A stretch of DNA of 64,000 nt. It comes from Lysobacterales bacterium (GTDB lineage Bacteria > Pseudomonadota > Gammaproteobacteria > Xanthomonadales > Ahniellaceae). The stretch spans positions 124,001 through 188,000 of the forward strand of contig JADKHK010000003.1 in NCBI GenBank assembly GCA_016721845.1. The letters run 5' to 3'. Below, piece after piece: positions 43,608 through 53,962 of the stretch (within the stretch, counting starts at the first letter, position 1; each line of letters begins with the position of its first letter). The translations under genes and the position numbers were made by a program. The notes under the pieces were generated by a model, which worked only from the letters and a program-made list of their open reading frames with translations, ran no database searches and was not told where the DNA came from.

Positions 43608-45403
43608 ATGCGTTTCAACGACCCGCGCGCTTTCGTCTGTGCCATTGCGCTCTCGACCCTCGCGCCGCCGCTGCCGGCGCAAGGGGTCGATCCCGTGTCC
43701 TCGAACCAGTTCGAAGTCGGCGTCGCGACCCTGTCGCCCGATCTTGTTTATGCGCGCAGCGCACGATCACGACGGGTATCGCCGGACCGCTGATCGTGCG
43801 TCTGGTCGAACCGGCCGCAGCCGACATCTTCGTGCCGATCGTCTCGCTGGCGCCGACGCGTCTGACCGTGGCCGGGGGCGGCACGACCGTGCTCGCGGGC
43901 GAGACCGACGCGGTGGTGACGATGAACGCGCTCTCCGGCGACTCGACGCCGGTCCTGCTGCGTGCCCAACTCGGCAATGTCGCCTACGGCTCGGTGCGTG
44001 TGGTCGATGATGCCGAGCCCCGCAATGTCGTCTCGATCCGTCCGAACCCCGCGAGCATCGCCCCGGGTGGCAGCCGCAACCTGATCGCGCGTCTCGACTT
44101 GCCCGCGCCGCTTGGCGGCACCACGGTGGATCTCGGCGTGTCGCCGATCGCCGCGGGCAGCTTGCCGGCCACGCTCGCGATCGCCACCGACAGTTTTTCG
44201 CAGAGCTTCACCTACACCGATCTCGACGTGACCGAAAACGCGATGGTGTCGGCTAGCGTCGCTGGCGGTCCGGCGGCCTTCGGCAGCGTCGTGCAATCAC
44301 CGATCGGCAAACTCGTCATCAACGAAATCGATTACGACCAGATCGGCCTGGACTCGACCGAATACATCGAGATCCACAATCGCTCGCCCGATACGGTGCC
44401 GCTGGCCGGCCTGGCCGTGGTGCTCGTGAACGGCACCGACAGCACCGAATATGCACGCTTCAATCTCGCGGATGCGGCAACGAGTCTGGCGCCGAATACC
44501 TATCTGATACTGGGCAGTACCGGGTTGAATGTGCCGGTCGGCGTGCCCTACATCGACATCGGCACCGATTCCATCGTCCACAATGGTGCGCCGGATGCGG
44601 TCGCGATCATCGACAGCGAGGCGCTCACCGTCATCGACGCACTCTCGTACGAGGGCAGCGTCACCGCAGCATCGATCGAAGGCTTCGTCGCTCCGGTCAG
44701 CCTGGTCGAAGGCACGACACTCGCCGCGCTCGATGACGGTTCGGCGGTGGAGAGTTTGTCGCGCCTGCCGAACGGCAACGACAACAACAATGCCGATACC
44801 GACTTCAGCCTCACCGCGTTGCTGACGCCGGGCACATCCAACGACCCGCCCTTGCCTGCCAGCCATCTGGTGATCAACGAAGTGGATTACGACCAGGCCG
44901 GAACGGACGCAGCGAGCTTCATCGAAATCTACAACGGCACCGGCAATGCCGTGTCGCTGACCAATCTGGCCGTAGCCTTGGTCAACGGCAACGGCAATAT
45001 CGAGTACGGCACGCGCTTCAACCTGTCCGTCGCCGGCTCATCGCTGGCATCCGGCCAGTTCCTGGTGATCCGCAACGGGACGGTGACGGTTCCAGGCGGC
45101 GTGTTGACGATCGACACGACCGGGGACTTCGTCCAGAACGGACCTGATGGCATCGCCCTGATCGATACCTCAGCGCAGACCTTGATCGATGCGCTCTCCT
45201 ATGAGGGCAGCTTGACCGCCGTGACGTTCACCGGATTTCCGGGCACCTACAACCTGGTCGAAGGCACCGCGTTTTCGGGCGCAGACACCAACGACAACCT
45301 GAACTCGCTGGCGCGATTGCCGAATGGCACCGATATCAACAATGCCTCGAGCGACTGGGCACTGACGACAACGATCACGCCCGGCGCGGCGAATGCCCCC
45401 TGA
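43608..45403 (+). CDS. Secreted lamin-tail-domain protein (apparent frameshift near 43750)
   Basis: About 597 residues if joined. The signal peptide (FVCAIALSTLAPPLPA) starts at 43608 in one frame; the body begins with RTITTGIAGPLIVRLVEP in another, with a CG-dinucleotide expansion around 43750 explaining the shift. Two lamin-tail repeats follow (LVINEIDYDQIGLDSTEYIE and LVINEVDYDQAGTDAASFIE), each ending with LSRLPNG or LARLPNG. Such proteins are surface or extracellular and beta-sandwich in fold. It ends 4 bp before the convergent sensor kinase gene. Confidence 0.7.
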
Positions 45404-45406
45404 TGC

Positions 45407-47419
45407 TCAGCGCGGCATGCCCTTGAGGTGCAGCCGGAACTCGACGCCGGCCTCGGCCGGCAGGTTGTAGGCGAGTGCGCTGCCGTCGTGCGCTTCGGCA
45501 ATCAAGCGCACGATGTAGAGGCCGAGACCGAGATGCGGCACTTCGCCGGCTGCGCGCAGTGAACCGGTATCGCGCATCGACACCAGCGAATCGAACAATC
45601 GTTCCTGCATCTTTGCTGGCAAAGGCGGGCCGGAGTTCGCGACGCTGATCTCGACGCCATCGACGTCCAACGCGAGCTTGATGCGGATCCAGCCACCTTC
45701 GGGCGTGAAGCCCTTGGCGTTGTCGAAGAGCTTGTCCAGCGCCTGCGCGATCAGGTCCGGTGCGCCGTGGAAGCGGATCGGCGACTCCGGCACCATCATG
45801 TGCACCTGACGATTGCCGGCGATGCCGCGATACGCCTCGGCGCAACCCCGCACCACGCGGGTGAGATCGAAGTCCTCGGCTTCCGCGGCCTTGATCGCCT
45901 TTTCCATGCGGCTGGCTTCATGCATCGTGCGCAGGATGCCCCAGAGCCGATCGGCACCGGCACGGGCGCGATCGGCATAGACCCGCGCTTCCGGCGGCAG
46001 CGGTTCGTGATCGAGGTTGTCGAGCGATGAACGCACGATCGCGAGCGGCGTGTTCAATTCGTGCGAGAGCTTGCTGGCCAGCGTACGCAGGTAGTCGTTG
46101 TAGCCGCCGATTTCGTCGAGCAGACGCGCGAAGCTGCGCGACAGATCGCCCACTTCATCGACTGATTGCAGGTGCGGCAACTTCGGATCGAGGCGGCCAT
46201 CAGGACGCAGCGCGCGCTCGGTGGCATTGCGCAGGCGGCGGATGCGGAACGACAGGATGCCGGCGAAGCCGAACAGCACCAGGCTCGCGATCAGCACCGC
46301 GATCAGGCTGGTCGCCATCAGTTTCGCGACCGCGTCGTTCGCGATCACCAGCAATGCGTCGCTGGACTGCTCCATCACCAGTGCGCCGCGCACGGCGCCA
46401 TCCCAGCGCAGCGGCACGACGGCCGCGACGATCACCGTGCGTTCGTTGTTCGATGGCCGCCAGACACTGGCCTCGATGCCCGTCAGGGCCTGCCAGACCT
46501 CGTCGACATCGAGGGTGTCGAGATCCCAGGCATAGTCGCTGGCATCGACCAGGGGCGGCGCCAGCAAGGCGCGGTAGATCCACGAATTCGGCCAGAGCGT
46601 GCGCGATTCGCTGTCGCCGACGTCGAGCTTGCCGGCCTTGCCGAGCACGCGCGCGTCGGCCGCGAGCACGCGCAGGCGCGCACCCGGTGGCACCAGCGGC
46701 TGCAGCGCGCGCGTGAAGCCGGCATCGCTGAGCCACAGCAGCAAGGTGTCTTCGCCGCGCCCGGGATCACCGAACACCGGGTACGTGCGCGCGCCGCCCT
46801 GCCCCCCGGCGTCGACGACGTGCGCCGCCAGCGCCAGACCATCGCGCGGCAGGAACAGCGAGAATTCGACCCGATAACCGTCGCCGGTCTCGACCCATTC
46901 CCCCTGCAGCGCCGGGGCATCGGGTGCGTCGACGCGTACCTGCAGCGGACCGGGCGCGGCATTGCCGAGTTCGTAGACGTAGCGCCGGTCACCGGCGCCG
47001 AGACGCAGTTCGATGTGATCGGAGGCGCCGACATTCAGCGGATCGGGATCGGCGCGCACGCGGCTGCGATCCTTGACCTCGATCAGTCCGAACAAGGTGC
47101 TCGCGCGCGCCGCGAGGTGCACGCGCCCGAGCGGCGCCACGCTCGGCCACGGTTGCAATGCCGCTTCCTGCCAGTCATCCGGGCTGCCGTCCAGCAACAG
47201 GACCGGCGGCGCATCCGGCAGCACCGCGACGCGTCCGGTGGCCGGCAAAGCGGGGGCGGTTGCGACGAAGGCCTGGGCCAACGCACGTGCCGACGACAAC
47301 TGCGCGCGCTCCTGGCCTTCGCGCAGCAGCAGTTCCATCTGCTTGATGAACTGGAATCCCGCCCACGGCAACAGCAGGGTGACCAGCGCGATCAGGAACA
47401 ATTTGAGACGCAGGGTCAT
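45407..47419 (-). CDS. PdsS-like sensor histidine kinase
   Basis: 670 residues. Two membrane helices (LKLFLIALVTLLLPWAGFQF, and about 365-385) flank a large periplasmic sensor domain. HAMP-like sequence leads to the H-box LSHELNTPLAIVRSSLDN, and the ATPase domain has a degenerate N-box (LFDNAKGFT) and GLGLYIVRLIAEAHDG. The start MTLRLKLFLIAL and overall layout match the histidine kinase of the proteobacterial dedicated sortase system. Its regulator gene is upstream, 96 bp away. No sortase lies in the window. Confidence 0.82.
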   Translation of the reverse strand: MTLRLKLFLIALVTLLLPWAGFQFIKQMELLLREGQERAQLSSARALAQAFVATAPALPATGRVAVLPDAPPVLLLDGSPDDWQEAALQPWPSVAPLGRVHLAARASTLFGLIEVKDRSRVRADPDPLNVGASDHIELRLGAGDRRYVYELGNAAPGPLQVRVDAPDAPALQGEWVETGDGYRVEFSLFLPRDGLALAAHVVDAGGQGGARTYPVFGDPGRGEDTLLLWLSDAGFTRALQPLVPPGARLRVLAADARVLGKAGKLDVGDSESRTLWPNSWIYRALLAPPLVDASDYAWDLDTLDVDEVWQALTGIEASVWRPSNNERTVIVAAVVPLRWDGAVRGALVMEQSSDALLVIANDAVAKLMATSLIAVLIASLVLFGFAGILSFRIRRLRNATERALRPDGRLDPKLPHLQSVDEVGDLSRSFARLLDEIGGYNDYLRTLASKLSHELNTPLAIVRSSLDNLDHEPLPPEARVYADRARAGADRLWGILRTMHEASRMEKAIKAAEAEDFDLTRVVRGCAEAYRGIAGNRQVHMMVPESPIRFHGAPDLIAQALDKLFDNAKGFTPEGGWIRIKLALDVDGVEISVANSGPPLPAKMQERLFDSLVSMRDTGSLRAAGEVPHLGLGLYIVRLIAEAHDGSALAYNLPAEAGVEFRLHLKGMPR

Positions 47420-47440
47420 CGGCGCAGTTTAGGGAAGATC

Positions 47441-47506
47441 GTCGCGGGACGGAGCCCGCTCCCACAACAGCACCGATGGCAGTGGGAGCGGGCTCCGCCC
47501 CGCGAC
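47441..47506. repeat. REP-type inverted repeat
   Basis: GTCGCGGGACGGAGCCCGCT (47441-) extends to a 25-nt arm that pairs with 47482-47506 with one mismatch and a 16-nt loop. It resembles REP elements with GTGGGAGCGGGCT cores. It sits between regulator and kinase genes and may stabilise or attenuate the shared transcript. Confidence 0.75.
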
Positions 47507-47515
47507 ACCGAAACC

Positions 47516-48205
47516 TCAGGCACGCCAGCGGTAGCCGGCGCCATGCATGGTCTCGATCTCGTCGAAGTTCGCGTCGATCGCAAGGAATTTCTTGCGGATG
47601 CGCTTGATGTGCGAGGTGATGGTCGCATCGTCAACCACGACCTGGGCGTCGCGCATCAACGCGTCGCGCGACTTCACGTGGCCCGGGTGGCGCACCATCG
47701 TGTGCACCATCCAGAATTCGGTCACGGTCAGCGGCACTTCCTCGTCCTTCCAGGTGACGCGCATGCGTTCCGGATGCAGGGCCAGGTCGCCGTTCTTCAG
47801 CACCGCTTCCGCGCCCTGCGGACGACGCAGGGCGTCGACACGACGGAACAGGGTGTTGATGCGCGCGGTCAGGTGCGGCAGCGACACGTCCTTAGTCAGG
47901 TAATCGTCGGCGCCGAGGCGCAGGCCGGAAATGACATCGAAGTCGGAATCGCGCGCGGTCAGGAAGATGATCGGCAAGGTCGCGGACTTCTGGCGCAACT
48001 CGCGGCAGAGTTCGAAGCCGCCTTCGGGTTCATCGCCGAGACCGATGTCGATCAGCACGAGGTCGGGCAGGCGGATGTCGAAGCCGCTGCTGGCCTCGGG
48101 GCGCGACGCATAGGTCTGAACCTCGAAGCCGAGGCGGCGCAGCGCGTCCGAGTAATTCGCGCGGATGGCGGGTTCGTCTTCGACGATGGCGATCTGTCGG
48201 GCCAT
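47516..48205 (-). CDS. PdsR-like response regulator
   Basis: 229 residues; an OmpR-type regulator. The receiver shows IVEDEPAIRANYSDALRR, LVLIDIGLGD (phospho-Asp in a slightly variant context), PIIFLTARDSDFDVISGLRLGADDYL; the C-terminal winged helix ends with MHGAGYRWRA. The receiver pattern follows the response regulator of the dedicated sortase system. ATG 48205 begins MARQIAIVEDE; the open frame upstream is antisense to the next gene and not coding. Confidence 0.88.
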   Translation of the reverse strand: MARQIAIVEDEPAIRANYSDALRRLGFEVQTYASRPEASSGFDIRLPDLVLIDIGLGDEPEGGFELCRELRQKSATLPIIFLTARDSDFDVISGLRLGADDYLTKDVSLPHLTARINTLFRRVDALRRPQGAEAVLKNGDLALHPERMRVTWKDEEVPLTVTEFWMVHTMVRHPGHVKSRDALMRDAQVVVDDATITSHIKRIRKKFLAIDANFDEIETMHGAGYRWRA

Positions 48206-48355
48206 GACGTGTTCCTGTGAGTGTGGGCGCAGCTTACGCGCCCCCCGGGCCCAGACAACCTCCGGTCGTCCCCTGCCCCGGATTTGCCCGAAGGCACGCC
48301 CCGTTCCCGCACTGTTACGCTCGCGCGTCCGCGCATCCTGCCGATTCCGAATCGA

Positions 48356-50575
48356 GTGAGCACCGTGTCGCCCGTCGCATCCGAACAGACCCAGGGCCAA
48401 CTGGCCATTCCGCTGGCGCAATGGCTGCGCCAACCCGCGCTCGACCTTCGTGCGCGCCTGCGCCTGTTCCTCGCGATCGCCTTGATCGTCGACCGCGCCC
48501 ATCGCGATCTGGTCGTGTTCGGACACTTGAGCAGCGCGACCATCCTGATCGATGTCGACGGCACGCCGATCCTGCGCGGCGAAGTCGCCGATGCCGTGGC
48601 CGCACCCTCGCACCATGCCGCGCCGGAACAATGGTTCGGCGCACCGCCGCGCCCGGCCACCGATCAATACGCACTGGGCCTGATCCTGCACGAACTGCTG
48701 ACCGGTCGACTGCCGTCGGCGCGGGTCGAAGGACAGTCGGCCCGGGTCGCGGCCGCGGTCACCAGCGAACCGGCGCCGTTGGCCAGCCAGTCGATCAGCC
48801 CGGTGAATCCGTGGCCGATCCGCGCCAGCGAGGTGCAGGGCGATCTCGACGCGATCATCGCGCGTGCACTGCAGCGCGAGCCGATGGCCCGCTACGCCTC
48901 GGTCGCGGAGTTGATGGCGGATGTCCAGCGCCACCTCGACGGCCGGCCGGTTCTGGCCATCGACGACGCGCCGCACACACGCGGCATGCGGCCGCTGGCG
49001 CTGCACCAGCGGCGGTGGTTCGCGAGCCTCGGCGCGCTGGTCGTGGTGCTGGCCGGCGCACTGGTCTTTGCCGTCCTCGAATTGCGCGCGGCCCGACAGG
49101 TCAGCGCAGACGCCGAAGCGGCGCGGGCGCGTGTGCAAGCGGTCGACGACACCCTGGTCCTGCTGCTGACGACACCGCGCGACACCACCCGCGGCGCCGA
49201 TCTGCGCGTGACCGAACTGCTCGACGACACGGCGCGCCAGATCGCCGCCGACGAGACCTTGAGCGGCGATGCCCGCATCGCGCTGCACACCCTGCTGGCG
49301 CGCGCGTATGCGTCGTTCGGGCGCGATGAACTCGCGCTCGCCCAAACCGAACTCGGTCTCGCGCAAGTGCGGACCGAAGCACAGGCCACGGCCGGACTGC
49401 GCCTGCCCTTGCTGCAAGTGCAGGCGCAAGTCACCGCGTTGCGTTGTCAGCCGGCAGCGGCCGAGCGCGCGATTCACGCCTTGCAGGACGAAGGCGATCG
49501 GCTGGGCTCGGCCGCAGCACAGGCGGAAGCCGCCGTCGCCATGGCTCGGCTCGCCGACTGCCGCGACGATTTCCAGGCGCAGGATGACGCGTCGGCGACG
49601 GCGATGCGCCTGACCCTGGATCACCCTGAAGCCTTCGACACGCATGCCGCGGCGGTCGAACTGCGTGCCCGCGCGGCGTTCGGTCGGGGCGATCTGGCCG
49701 CGGCCGAAAAGATCCTGCGCGATGCACTCGCGCGCTGGCCCGACAAGCAACCTGCACTCGCGGCACGCTGGGCCGTGCTGCGCCATCTGCTGCTGCAGTT
49801 GACGGCGGCCCGTGGCGATCTCGCCGGCGCCGAAACCATCGCCCGCGACAATCTCGCGCGGTACCAGCAACGGCATGGCGATACCGCGCACCCCTCATCG
49901 ATCGCCGCACGCAGTGCGCTCGCGTCGATCCTGTTCGATCGTGGCGAGCTTCAAACGTCGCTCTCCGAAAACGATCGGGCGCTGGCCGATGCCGTCGTCT
50001 GGTATGGCGCCGATGCCGAAGCGAGCCTGCTGATCGCCGCGAACCGCGCGAACGTGCTGAAAGGACTCGGACGCTACGACGAGGCCGAGCAGGAATACCG
50101 CCGCGTCATCGCCGCGTTCGAACATCTCAAGGACACCCCGGGCAGCACCGAGACGCGATTGATCCACAGTTTCAACCTGCTCGAACTGCTGAACGAGCGT
50201 CAGCGTTTCAGCGAAGCGGCGACCTTGGGCGAATCCCTGCTCGCAGAAGCCGAGACCGCGCTCGGACACGATCACATCGTCACCCTGGAGACCCGCGATG
50301 CCCTTGGCGTCACGGCGCTCGGTCGCGGCGATGCCAACGCCGCCGAAGCCCTGCATCGCGCCGCCTTCGCCGCCAAGCAGAAAGTGCTCGGCGACGACTC
50401 GCCCTACACCGCCACCGCCCGCTACCGCCGCGCGCTCGCGCTCATGAAGCTCGGCCGCAGCGAAGAAGCCCGCGTCGAACTCGACGCCGCCCTCACCACC
50501 CGCCGCACCGCACTCGGCCCCGACCACCCGGACACGAAAGCGGCGGAGCGTGCGTTGCGCGATCTCCGCGACTGA
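48356..50575 (+). CDS. Pseudokinase-like membrane protein with TPR repeats
   Basis: About 739 residues from GTG 48356 (GTG 48365 is also possible). Residues ~35-200 are the C-lobe of a Ser/Thr kinase: AHRDLVVFGHLSSATILID, AAPEQ, TDQYALGLILHELLTG. The N-lobe with its P-loop and Lys is absent, the DFG is replaced (LRGEVAD) and the catalytic-loop Asn is not in place, so it should not phosphorylate. A membrane helix (SLGALVVVLAGALVFAVLEL, about 223-242) is followed by ~480 residues of TPR-like helices. It probably acts as a signalling scaffold. Confidence 0.75.
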   Translation: MSTVSPVASEQTQGQLAIPLAQWLRQPALDLRARLRLFLAIALIVDRAHRDLVVFGHLSSATILIDVDGTPILRGEVADAVAAPSHHAAPEQWFGAPPRPATDQYALGLILHELLTGRLPSARVEGQSARVAAAVTSEPAPLASQSISPVNPWPIRASEVQGDLDAIIARALQREPMARYASVAELMADVQRHLDGRPVLAIDDAPHTRGMRPLALHQRRWFASLGALVVVLAGALVFAVLELRAARQVSADAEAARARVQAVDDTLVLLLTTPRDTTRGADLRVTELLDDTARQIAADETLSGDARIALHTLLARAYASFGRDELALAQTELGLAQVRTEAQATAGLRLPLLQVQAQVTALRCQPAAAERAIHALQDEGDRLGSAAAQAEAAVAMARLADCRDDFQAQDDASATAMRLTLDHPEAFDTHAAAVELRARAAFGRGDLAAAEKILRDALARWPDKQPALAARWAVLRHLLLQLTAARGDLAGAETIARDNLARYQQRHGDTAHPSSIAARSALASILFDRGELQTSLSENDRALADAVVWYGADAEASLLIAANRANVLKGLGRYDEAEQEYRRVIAAFEHLKDTPGSTETRLIHSFNLLELLNERQRFSEAATLGESLLAEAETALGHDHIVTLETRDALGVTALGRGDANAAEALHRAAFAAKQKVLGDDSPYTATARYRRALALMKLGRSEEARVELDAALTTRRTALGPDHPDTKAAERALRDLRD

Positions 50576-50581
50576 GCCGGA

Positions 50582-51247
50582 TCACCCGATCGCCGCGCGC
50601 ATGGCCGCGATCGTGGTGGCGTAATCGGAAGCGTTGAAGATGGCGGAGCCGGCGACGAAGGTGTCGGCGCCGGCGCGGGCGATGTCGGCGATGTTGTCGG
50701 CTTTCACGCCGCCATCGACTTCAAGGCGGATGGTGCGGCCGCTGCGGTCGATGCGTTCGCGCACGGCACGCAGTTTGTCGAGCGCACCGGGGAGGAAACT
50801 CTGGCCGCCGAAACCGGGATTGACCGACATGATCAGCACCAGATCGAGCTGGTCGAGGGTGTGGTCGAGGTGATGCAGGGGCGTGGCCGGATTGAACACG
50901 AGGCCGGCCTGGCAGCCGTGCGACTTGATCAGCTGGATCGTGCGGTCGACATGCTCGCTCGCTTCCGGATGGAAGCTGATCAGGGTCGCGCCGGCCTGGG
51001 CGAACTCCGGCACGATGCGGTCGACCGGCTTGACCATCAGGTGCACGTCGATCGGTGCTTTCACGCCGTGCTTGCGCAGCGCCTCGCAAACCAGCGGGCC
51101 GATGGTCAGGTTCGGCACGTAGTGGTTGTCCATCACGTCGAAATGCACCCAGTCGGCGCCGGCCGCGAGCACGGCGTCGACCTCGTCGCCGAGGCGCGCG
51201 AAGTTCGCGGACAGGATGGAGGGGGCGATGACGGCGGGCTGGCGCAT
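50582..51247 (-). CDS. rpe: Ribulose-phosphate 3-epimerase
   Basis: 221 residues; interconverts ribulose 5-phosphate and xylulose 5-phosphate in the pentose phosphate pathway. [48 protein letters not shown] and LEVDGGV are the TIM-barrel metal- and phosphate-binding motifs. Length is normal. It ends 7 bp from the convergent pseudokinase gene and follows the DjlA-like gene by 11 bp. Confidence 0.97.
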   Translation of the reverse strand: MRQPAVIAPSILSANFARLGDEVDAVLAAGADWVHFDVMDNHYVPNLTIGPLVCEALRKHGVKAPIDVHLMVKPVDRIVPEFAQAGATLISFHPEASEHVDRTIQLIKSHGCQAGLVFNPATPLHHLDHTLDQLDLVLIMSVNPGFGGQSFLPGALDKLRAVRERIDRSGRTIRLEVDGGVKADNIADIARAGADTFVAGSAIFNASDYATTIAAMRAAIG

Positions 51248-51258
51248 GACGGTCCTTT

Positions 51259-51987
51259 TCAGTGCAGGCCGCGCGCGCGCTGGATGCGCTCGTAGGCGGC
51301 GTTGAGCGTGCTGGTCTTGTCGCTGGCGGCACGGCGCGCGGCGGCGCTGGCATCGGGCGGCAGACGATCGGGATGATGGCGCGCAACCAGGGCGCGGTAA
51401 GCCGCCTTGACGGCATCGTCGCTGGCGTCGGGCGTGATCTGCAGTTCCGCATAGTCGGCCGCGAGCCGTGTCTCGCGTGCGCCGGCACGAAAACTGTCCC
51501 AGGTCGGACGTGCGACATTCAGACGTTCGGCGATCGCATCGAGCAGCGTCTGCGACGAGGCATGAGCGTCGACGGCGGCGATGTCGGCCAGCAGCTTCAG
51601 CACCATCAGGCGCAGCTCCGGCTGGTCGTGCGTGTAGCTGCGCAGACTGTCGCAAGCTGATTCGTAGCGCCAGGCATCGGCGCGACCGCGGTCGAAGGCC
51701 GCGATCGAACGTTTGCGCATCGGCGCATCGAGATCGAGGCGTTCCATCCATGTGGTCGCGGTGGCGATCTCGGCTTCCGAGACGCGGCCGTCGGCCTTGG
51801 CCAGCCCGCCGGCGAGCTCAAACAGTGGCTCGGTGAATGCGGCTTTGGGGGCGTCGCGCAACTGCGGGAACAGGCGCTCGAGGAACAGGGCGCCCAGGAC
51901 CCCGCCGATCACCGGACCCCAGGGCGTGCGCGCGCGGGTGATGATGGTGCCGACCACGGCGCCGACGAAAGCCGGTTTCCAGTTCAT
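51259..51987 (-). CDS. DjlA-like co-chaperone (TerB-like plus J domain)
   Basis: 242 residues. An N-terminal Gly/Ala-rich hydrophobic stretch ([29 protein letters not shown]) acts as anchor. A TerB-like helical domain follows ([19 protein letters not shown]). The C-terminal J domain has [12 protein letters not shown] with the HPD that stimulates DnaK. This order matches DjlA. It is co-directional with rpe. Confidence 0.82.
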   Translation of the reverse strand: MNWKPAFVGAVVGTIITRARTPWGPVIGGVLGALFLERLFPQLRDAPKAAFTEPLFELAGGLAKADGRVSEAEIATATTWMERLDLDAPMRKRSIAAFDRGRADAWRYESACDSLRSYTHDQPELRLMVLKLLADIAAVDAHASSQTLLDAIAERLNVARPTWDSFRAGARETRLAADYAELQITPDASDDAVKAAYRALVARHHPDRLPPDASAAARRAASDKTSTLNAAYERIQRARGLH

Positions 51988-52101
51988 GGCGCGGGCGGCG
52001 ACTCAGCCGGAGGGGATGGCGGCGCAAGGGCAATGCAGTTCATTCGCGCATGATAGCAATCGCGCCGATCTAGAATGCCGGCCTCGCTTCGGAGCCGCGC
52101 C

Positions 52102-52998
52102 GTGTCCTACCGCTCGATGTCGCTGACCCAGATCCCCGGCCTGACCCTGCTTCATCGCGGCAAGGTGCGTGATGTCTACGCACTACCCGGCAATGAACTG
52201 CTGATCGTGGCCAGCGACCGCCTCTCCGCCTTCGACGTGATCTTGCCCGACCCGATTCCGGGCAAGGGTGAAATCCTCACGCAACTATCTAATTTCTGGT
52301 TCGCGAAGACCGCGGACTGGATGCCGAACCACTTGTCCACGCGCAGTCTGCCGGAGGTGCTGCCTCGCGGTACGCCCGTCGTCGAGTATGAACGCCGCAG
52401 CGTCGTCGCGAAGCGCTTGAAGCCGGTGCCGGTCGAAGCCATTGCGCGCGGTTACATCATCGGCTCGGGCTGGAAGGATTATCAGGCCACGGGCCGGATC
52501 AGCGGTGTCGAGTTGCCGCCGGGCCTGCAATTGGCCGAACAGCTCCGCGAGCCGATCTTCACGCCCTCGACCAAGGCGGCGGTCGGCGACCACGACGAGA
52601 ACATCGGTTTCGACGCGCTGGTCGCGAAGGTCGGCGGCGCCATCGCCGAACAGGTGCGGGCGCTGACACTCAAGCTCTACAGCTACGCCGCCGACTACGC
52701 GCGCGGGCACGGCATCATCATCGCCGACACCAAGTTCGAGTTCGGCATCGACGAGCAGGGCACGTTGCGGGTCATGGACGAGATCCTGACACCGGACTCG
52801 TCGCGCTTCTGGGACGCCTCCGAGTATCGCCCGGGCATCAGCCCGCCCAGCTTCGACAAGCAATTCGTGCGCGACTATCTGGAAACCCTGCACTGGAACA
52901 AGAAGGCGCCCGGGCCCATGCTCCCGAAGCGGGTGATCGAAGGCACGCGTGAACGCTATGCCGAGGCACTGAAGCGGTTGTCCGGCATCGCGCTTTGA
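52102..52998 (+). CDS. purC: SAICAR synthase
   Basis: 298 residues; ATP-dependent ligation of aspartate to CAIR in purine synthesis. [52 protein letters not shown] and [14 protein letters not shown] are strong family marks. GTG 52102 is chosen for its GGAG seven bases upstream; ATG 52117 is the alternative and would remove five residues. The stop overlaps the next gene's ATG. Confidence 0.96.
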   Translation: MSYRSMSLTQIPGLTLLHRGKVRDVYALPGNELLIVASDRLSAFDVILPDPIPGKGEILTQLSNFWFAKTADWMPNHLSTRSLPEVLPRGTPVVEYERRSVVAKRLKPVPVEAIARGYIIGSGWKDYQATGRISGVELPPGLQLAEQLREPIFTPSTKAAVGDHDENIGFDALVAKVGGAIAEQVRALTLKLYSYAADYARGHGIIIADTKFEFGIDEQGTLRVMDEILTPDSSRFWDASEYRPGISPPSFDKQFVRDYLETLHWNKKAPGPMLPKRVIEGTRERYAEALKRLSGIAL

Positions 52999-53903
52999 TG
53001 CGGACGCCTGCGTTCACGGCACGCGACATCGGCCTGATCGCGATCATCTGCCTCGCCTGGGGCTGCAACTTCCTGACCTCGGCCGCGGCATTGCGTGAAT
53101 TGCCGCCGTTATTGTTCACGGCCCTGCGCATGGGCGTGCTGGGCCTGGTGCTGCTGCCGTTCATGCGCCGTCCGCCACGCGCGCAGTGGCCGTTGCTGAT
53201 TGCAGTCGTGGTCTGCAATGTCGTGCTGCATTTCGGCCTGAGTTTCTGGTCGCTCAAGCTGGCCGGAGATCTCGCCTCGCCGGCAATCGTGATGCAGAGC
53301 TACGTGCCGATGGCCGTGCTGCTGGCATGGTGGCTGCGCGGAGAGCGCTTCGCCTGGCGCACGGGGCTCGCCATCCTCGTCAGTTTCGCCGGCATCCTGG
53401 TGCTCGGTTTCGACCCGATCGTGCTCGACAACCCGCAGTCGCTGAGCCTGATGCTGGTCTCGGCGTTGTTCCTCGCGATCGGGACGGTGCTCATGCGCGG
53501 CCTCGCCGGCATCGACGCGTTCTCCATGCAGGCATGGTCGGCCTGGATCGGCCTCGGCCCCTTGCTGGCGTGGAGCGCATGGGTCGAGCCCGATGCGTTC
53601 GTGGCCGTCGCACAGGCCGGCTGGATCGCTTGGGGTGGTGTGCTGTGGGCCGCATTGGTCGCCTCCCTGCTCGGGCACACGCTGTTCTTCATGCTGGTGC
53701 AGAAACATCCGGTTGCGCAGATCGCGCCCTACCTGCTGATGGCACCGATCGTCGCGATCCTGCTCGGCGTCTTCGTCTGGGGCGACCACCCCGGGCCGCG
53801 ACTCTGGTTCGGCGGTGCGATGGTGCTGGGCGGCGTGCTCGCGATCGCGCTGCGCACGCTCGCAAAACAGCGCGTCGTGTCGGTGGAGCCGAGCGAGATC
53901 TGA
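52998..53903 (+). CDS. EamA-family drug/metabolite transporter
   Basis: 301 residues, ten membrane segments in two EamA repeats (first from IGLIAIICLAWGCNFLTSAA; second from SLSLMLVSALFLAIGTVLM). The ATG overlaps the purC stop (TGATG), so the two are translationally coupled. The substrate is unknown; coupling to purC is probably only transcriptional. Confidence 0.85.
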   Translation: MRTPAFTARDIGLIAIICLAWGCNFLTSAAALRELPPLLFTALRMGVLGLVLLPFMRRPPRAQWPLLIAVVVCNVVLHFGLSFWSLKLAGDLASPAIVMQSYVPMAVLLAWWLRGERFAWRTGLAILVSFAGILVLGFDPIVLDNPQSLSLMLVSALFLAIGTVLMRGLAGIDAFSMQAWSAWIGLGPLLAWSAWVEPDAFVAVAQAGWIAWGGVLWAALVASLLGHTLFFMLVQKHPVAQIAPYLLMAPIVAILLGVFVWGDHPGPRLWFGGAMVLGGVLAIALRTLAKQRVVSVEPSEI

Positions 53904-53916
53904 AGCGCGCAAAACA

Positions 53917-53940
53917 AACGGCCCGCCGAAGCGGGCCGTT
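53917..53940. terminator. Bidirectional intrinsic terminator
   Basis: Stem AACGGCCCGC / GCGGGCCGTT with loop CGAA, flanked by an A-rich run on the left and a T/C-rich run on the right. It lies between the convergent EamA and RND genes and can serve both. Confidence 0.8.
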
Positions 53941-53962
53941 CCTCGTTCATCGCGATGAGCGA

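Noticed and set aside
48206..49891. N-terminal extension of the response regulator
   Set aside because: It is antisense to the pseudokinase-TPR gene; the receiver domain begins at 48205.
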